Part shown: one piece after another, positions 62,134 through 64,000 of the stretch
Numbering within the stretch: the first letter of the stretch is position 1
Layout: each line of letters opens with the position of its first letter
Source: Phoronis australis
Lineage: Eukaryota; Phoronida; Phoronidae
Length of the DNA stretch: 64,000 nucleotides
Direction: 5' to 3'
Assembly: GCA_002633005.1 (NCBI GenBank)
Contig: NMRA01000190.1
Span: forward strand, 401,625 to 465,624
Notes under the pieces: generated by a model
The model's database searches: none
Told to the model about the DNA's origin: nothing
The model's input: the letters and a program-made list of their open reading frames with translations, nothing else
Made by a program: the position numbers and the translations under genes

Positions 62134-64000
62134 TGTGAAAATTGGCAAAATTGAAAGAAAAATCAAAATTTCGAGCTAATTACACAAAACAAACATGGAT
62201 TTAGCTAAAGTTTACGTCATACATTTAGTCTGTGGCCACCGATAATTCACAATGTGCAAAAATCCATGGTGTGTACTGTTTAAGTTCTTTTTTCGATTCC
62301 AGTCAATGTTATTTTTTCTTTTTTTTAAACTCTTCCCTTTTTCATTGTTTGGACTACATGTCTTGATTCTGCTGAGCTTCATGTCAACATATACCATGAT
62401 TTCATGTATAACTGGAACTTTTTCGACTACCCCTTGAGAACAGTCGACTGTGCCAGATTTATGGAGCCCAAAGAGGCAAGTGCACCAGCCTGCCCTTCCA
62501 AGAGAAAACCGCATCTGAGAGGGGGTTCCATAATACGAAAGGCATGGTGCCTAAATATTCTAATGCTGAGGCTGTGAGGTAAAAGAGAGACAACTGATTC
62601 CATTACTGTAGCCTCATCCATGGGTGGCACCTTGAGAAGGATGTAAATCGAAAATCAGGAAATGGGCAGCCATGGATGCCATCAAGAGTTGAGATTTACA
62701 TTTATATTGAAAAAACAGAAAAAGAGCGACAGATGGCTCCATTATCTCTCAGCAGAGAGAGGAACAAGTGTAGAAATGATACAGCTTTGCCTAAAATATG
62801 AAAAATCTGTACACAACAAATTTTCAAAGTATGTTTGAAAACTAGTGTGTTTTTAAGTGAGCACAAATAGAACATATAGTAATGTTTAAAAAATGAAGCT
62901 CGTAACAACCATGGTTGTTGACAATGGAGTCTCAAATTTTTTCTTCTTTATTCTCAACTGTTCCACCCCCTCCCCCACGCCTGTGTTGGTGGCCAAGAAC
63001 GTTTCACATTCACACCTGCTAATTATTGAAGTCATATGTTCTTCTACCCCTCAGTGCCTAAATCACTGTTTAATGGGGGGGACACTGACCCCAACTTCAT
63101 GAGTGGTTGGGTGCTCGCCATCACCTACTTATCCGCTTCCTATACCTACGTTTAATTTCATAACTTTAGTGTCAATCAAGTGTGGTTGCCATGCTGTTGA
63201 CGTATCACCAATGAGAAATTCCAAACTAGACTTTGCTACTAATTTTATCACCAGTTTTCAATTACTAACCTTTATATCAAGAAAAAAGAAAGTCATTTAG
63301 GAACAGAGTCTACCCAAGGTTCTTTGCATTTAAGATGGTTTGATTGTGCCAAGTTTTTCAACACAAATGAAGTAGAAAGTCTGACCTACATGATCATTAT
63401 TGTTGGGAAAAATAAGCGAAAGAAATCCTTCACTCCTGTAAGCAAAGACTACGCCGACACTGATTCTGTGGGTGATGAGCTTCATTGTGTTTGATTGTTC
63501 TCTTTTTAACTCACGGAGATACATTCTATTTTAAAATGTTTCACTTCAAGTCCTGAACTTTGCAGATTTCAGAAGATTAGATACTTAAAACTGTTGTTTC
63601 AGCATTTCCCTGGGCAATTTGCCAAATATATCAAGCTTGCTTTTGAACTCAGAAACCATCGCATTTGTGGTACATTTGATTTATGTGGTTAAAGCGACTG
63701 ATAGGCCCAACTGGGTTGGGTACTTATCTTTCTTATGAATGTTATATCTATTACTACTTGAATTAATTGTATTTGTCACTATAATAAATAAATACATACA
63801 TACAACAGTGAAACGTTGCAGGTAACATTAAGTTAATAATTGTTCATATTTAGACTTAACGATTACTTTCATTAGTAAGAAATGAACTGTTTGAACAAAT
63901 TAATGAAATCGACCTGAGCTGAGAATCCTGAGGCATGACAGGAAATACGGCTTTTGATAAAACAAGACCCTCAACAGTGGAAACTATATTGGATAAAGGT
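62134..64000. other. Intergenic DNA to the window edge
   Basis: About 1.9 kb with no supported exon. A TAATAAATAAATACATACATACA run near 63783 resembles the simple 3' tail of a non-LTR retroelement, but I see no coding part of one next to it. Confidence 0.4.

Overview
The window is genomic DNA from an animal, most likely an invertebrate. Genes are split into many short exons with GT-AG introns of a few hundred to about two thousand bases, the intergenic DNA is AT-rich, and the encoded proteins align along their length with metazoan orthologues. I cannot name the species. Four protein-coding genes could be rebuilt exon by exon, with reading phase holding across every junction. A fifth, unidentified gene is supported only in part.

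Layout: (1) 1017-10110, minus: PKMYT1 (Myt1), the membrane-anchored kinase that inhibits CDK1; 11 coding exons. (2) 10111-13596: intergenic, with a YY1-like promoter motif for PKMYT1, a 0.6 kb foldback element whose centre is a CRE palindrome, a possible orphan 5' exon with an NRF1-type motif, and a Penelope-like retroelement fragment. (3) 13597-21197, plus: MFAP1, a spliceosomal B-complex protein; 10 coding exons, complete (440 aa). (4) 21198-23100: convergent 3' ends of MFAP1 and FKBP3. (5) 23101-30659, minus: FKBP3 (FKBP25), a nuclear prolyl isomerase; 7 coding exons (230 aa). (6) 30660-30864: a 205-base shared promoter interval. (7) 30865-48920, plus: MCM9, the recombination-repair helicase subunit; 18 coding exons (1083 aa). 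(8) 48921-64000: about 15 kb with no recognised complete gene. It holds several tandem arrays (a 30-bp minisatellite, seven AP-1-like sites at 19-bp spacing, a 40/80-bp array, a CA repeat), a frameshifted THAP zinc-finger domain, and the likely first exon of a minus-strand gene with a CRE plus E2F-type promoter.

Three of the identified genes act in nuclear or cell-cycle processes: CDK1 inhibition at G2/M (PKMYT1), pre-mRNA splicing (MFAP1) and repair of crosslinked or broken DNA (MCM9). FKBP3 is a nuclear isomerase. I see no operon-like functional link beyond the FKBP3-MCM9 head-to-head arrangement.

Mobile-element content is high: a nested Harbinger-like MITE with its empty site elsewhere in the same window, a second inverted-repeat element inside an MFAP1 intron, several tRNA-derived SINE-like sequences, and minisatellites. 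I did not find a convincing new multi-gene system. The most informative oddities are the nested MITE, the AP-1-site array, the multi-frame-open minisatellite, the partial duplication of an MCM9 exon, and the unidentified minus-strand gene near 62 kb.
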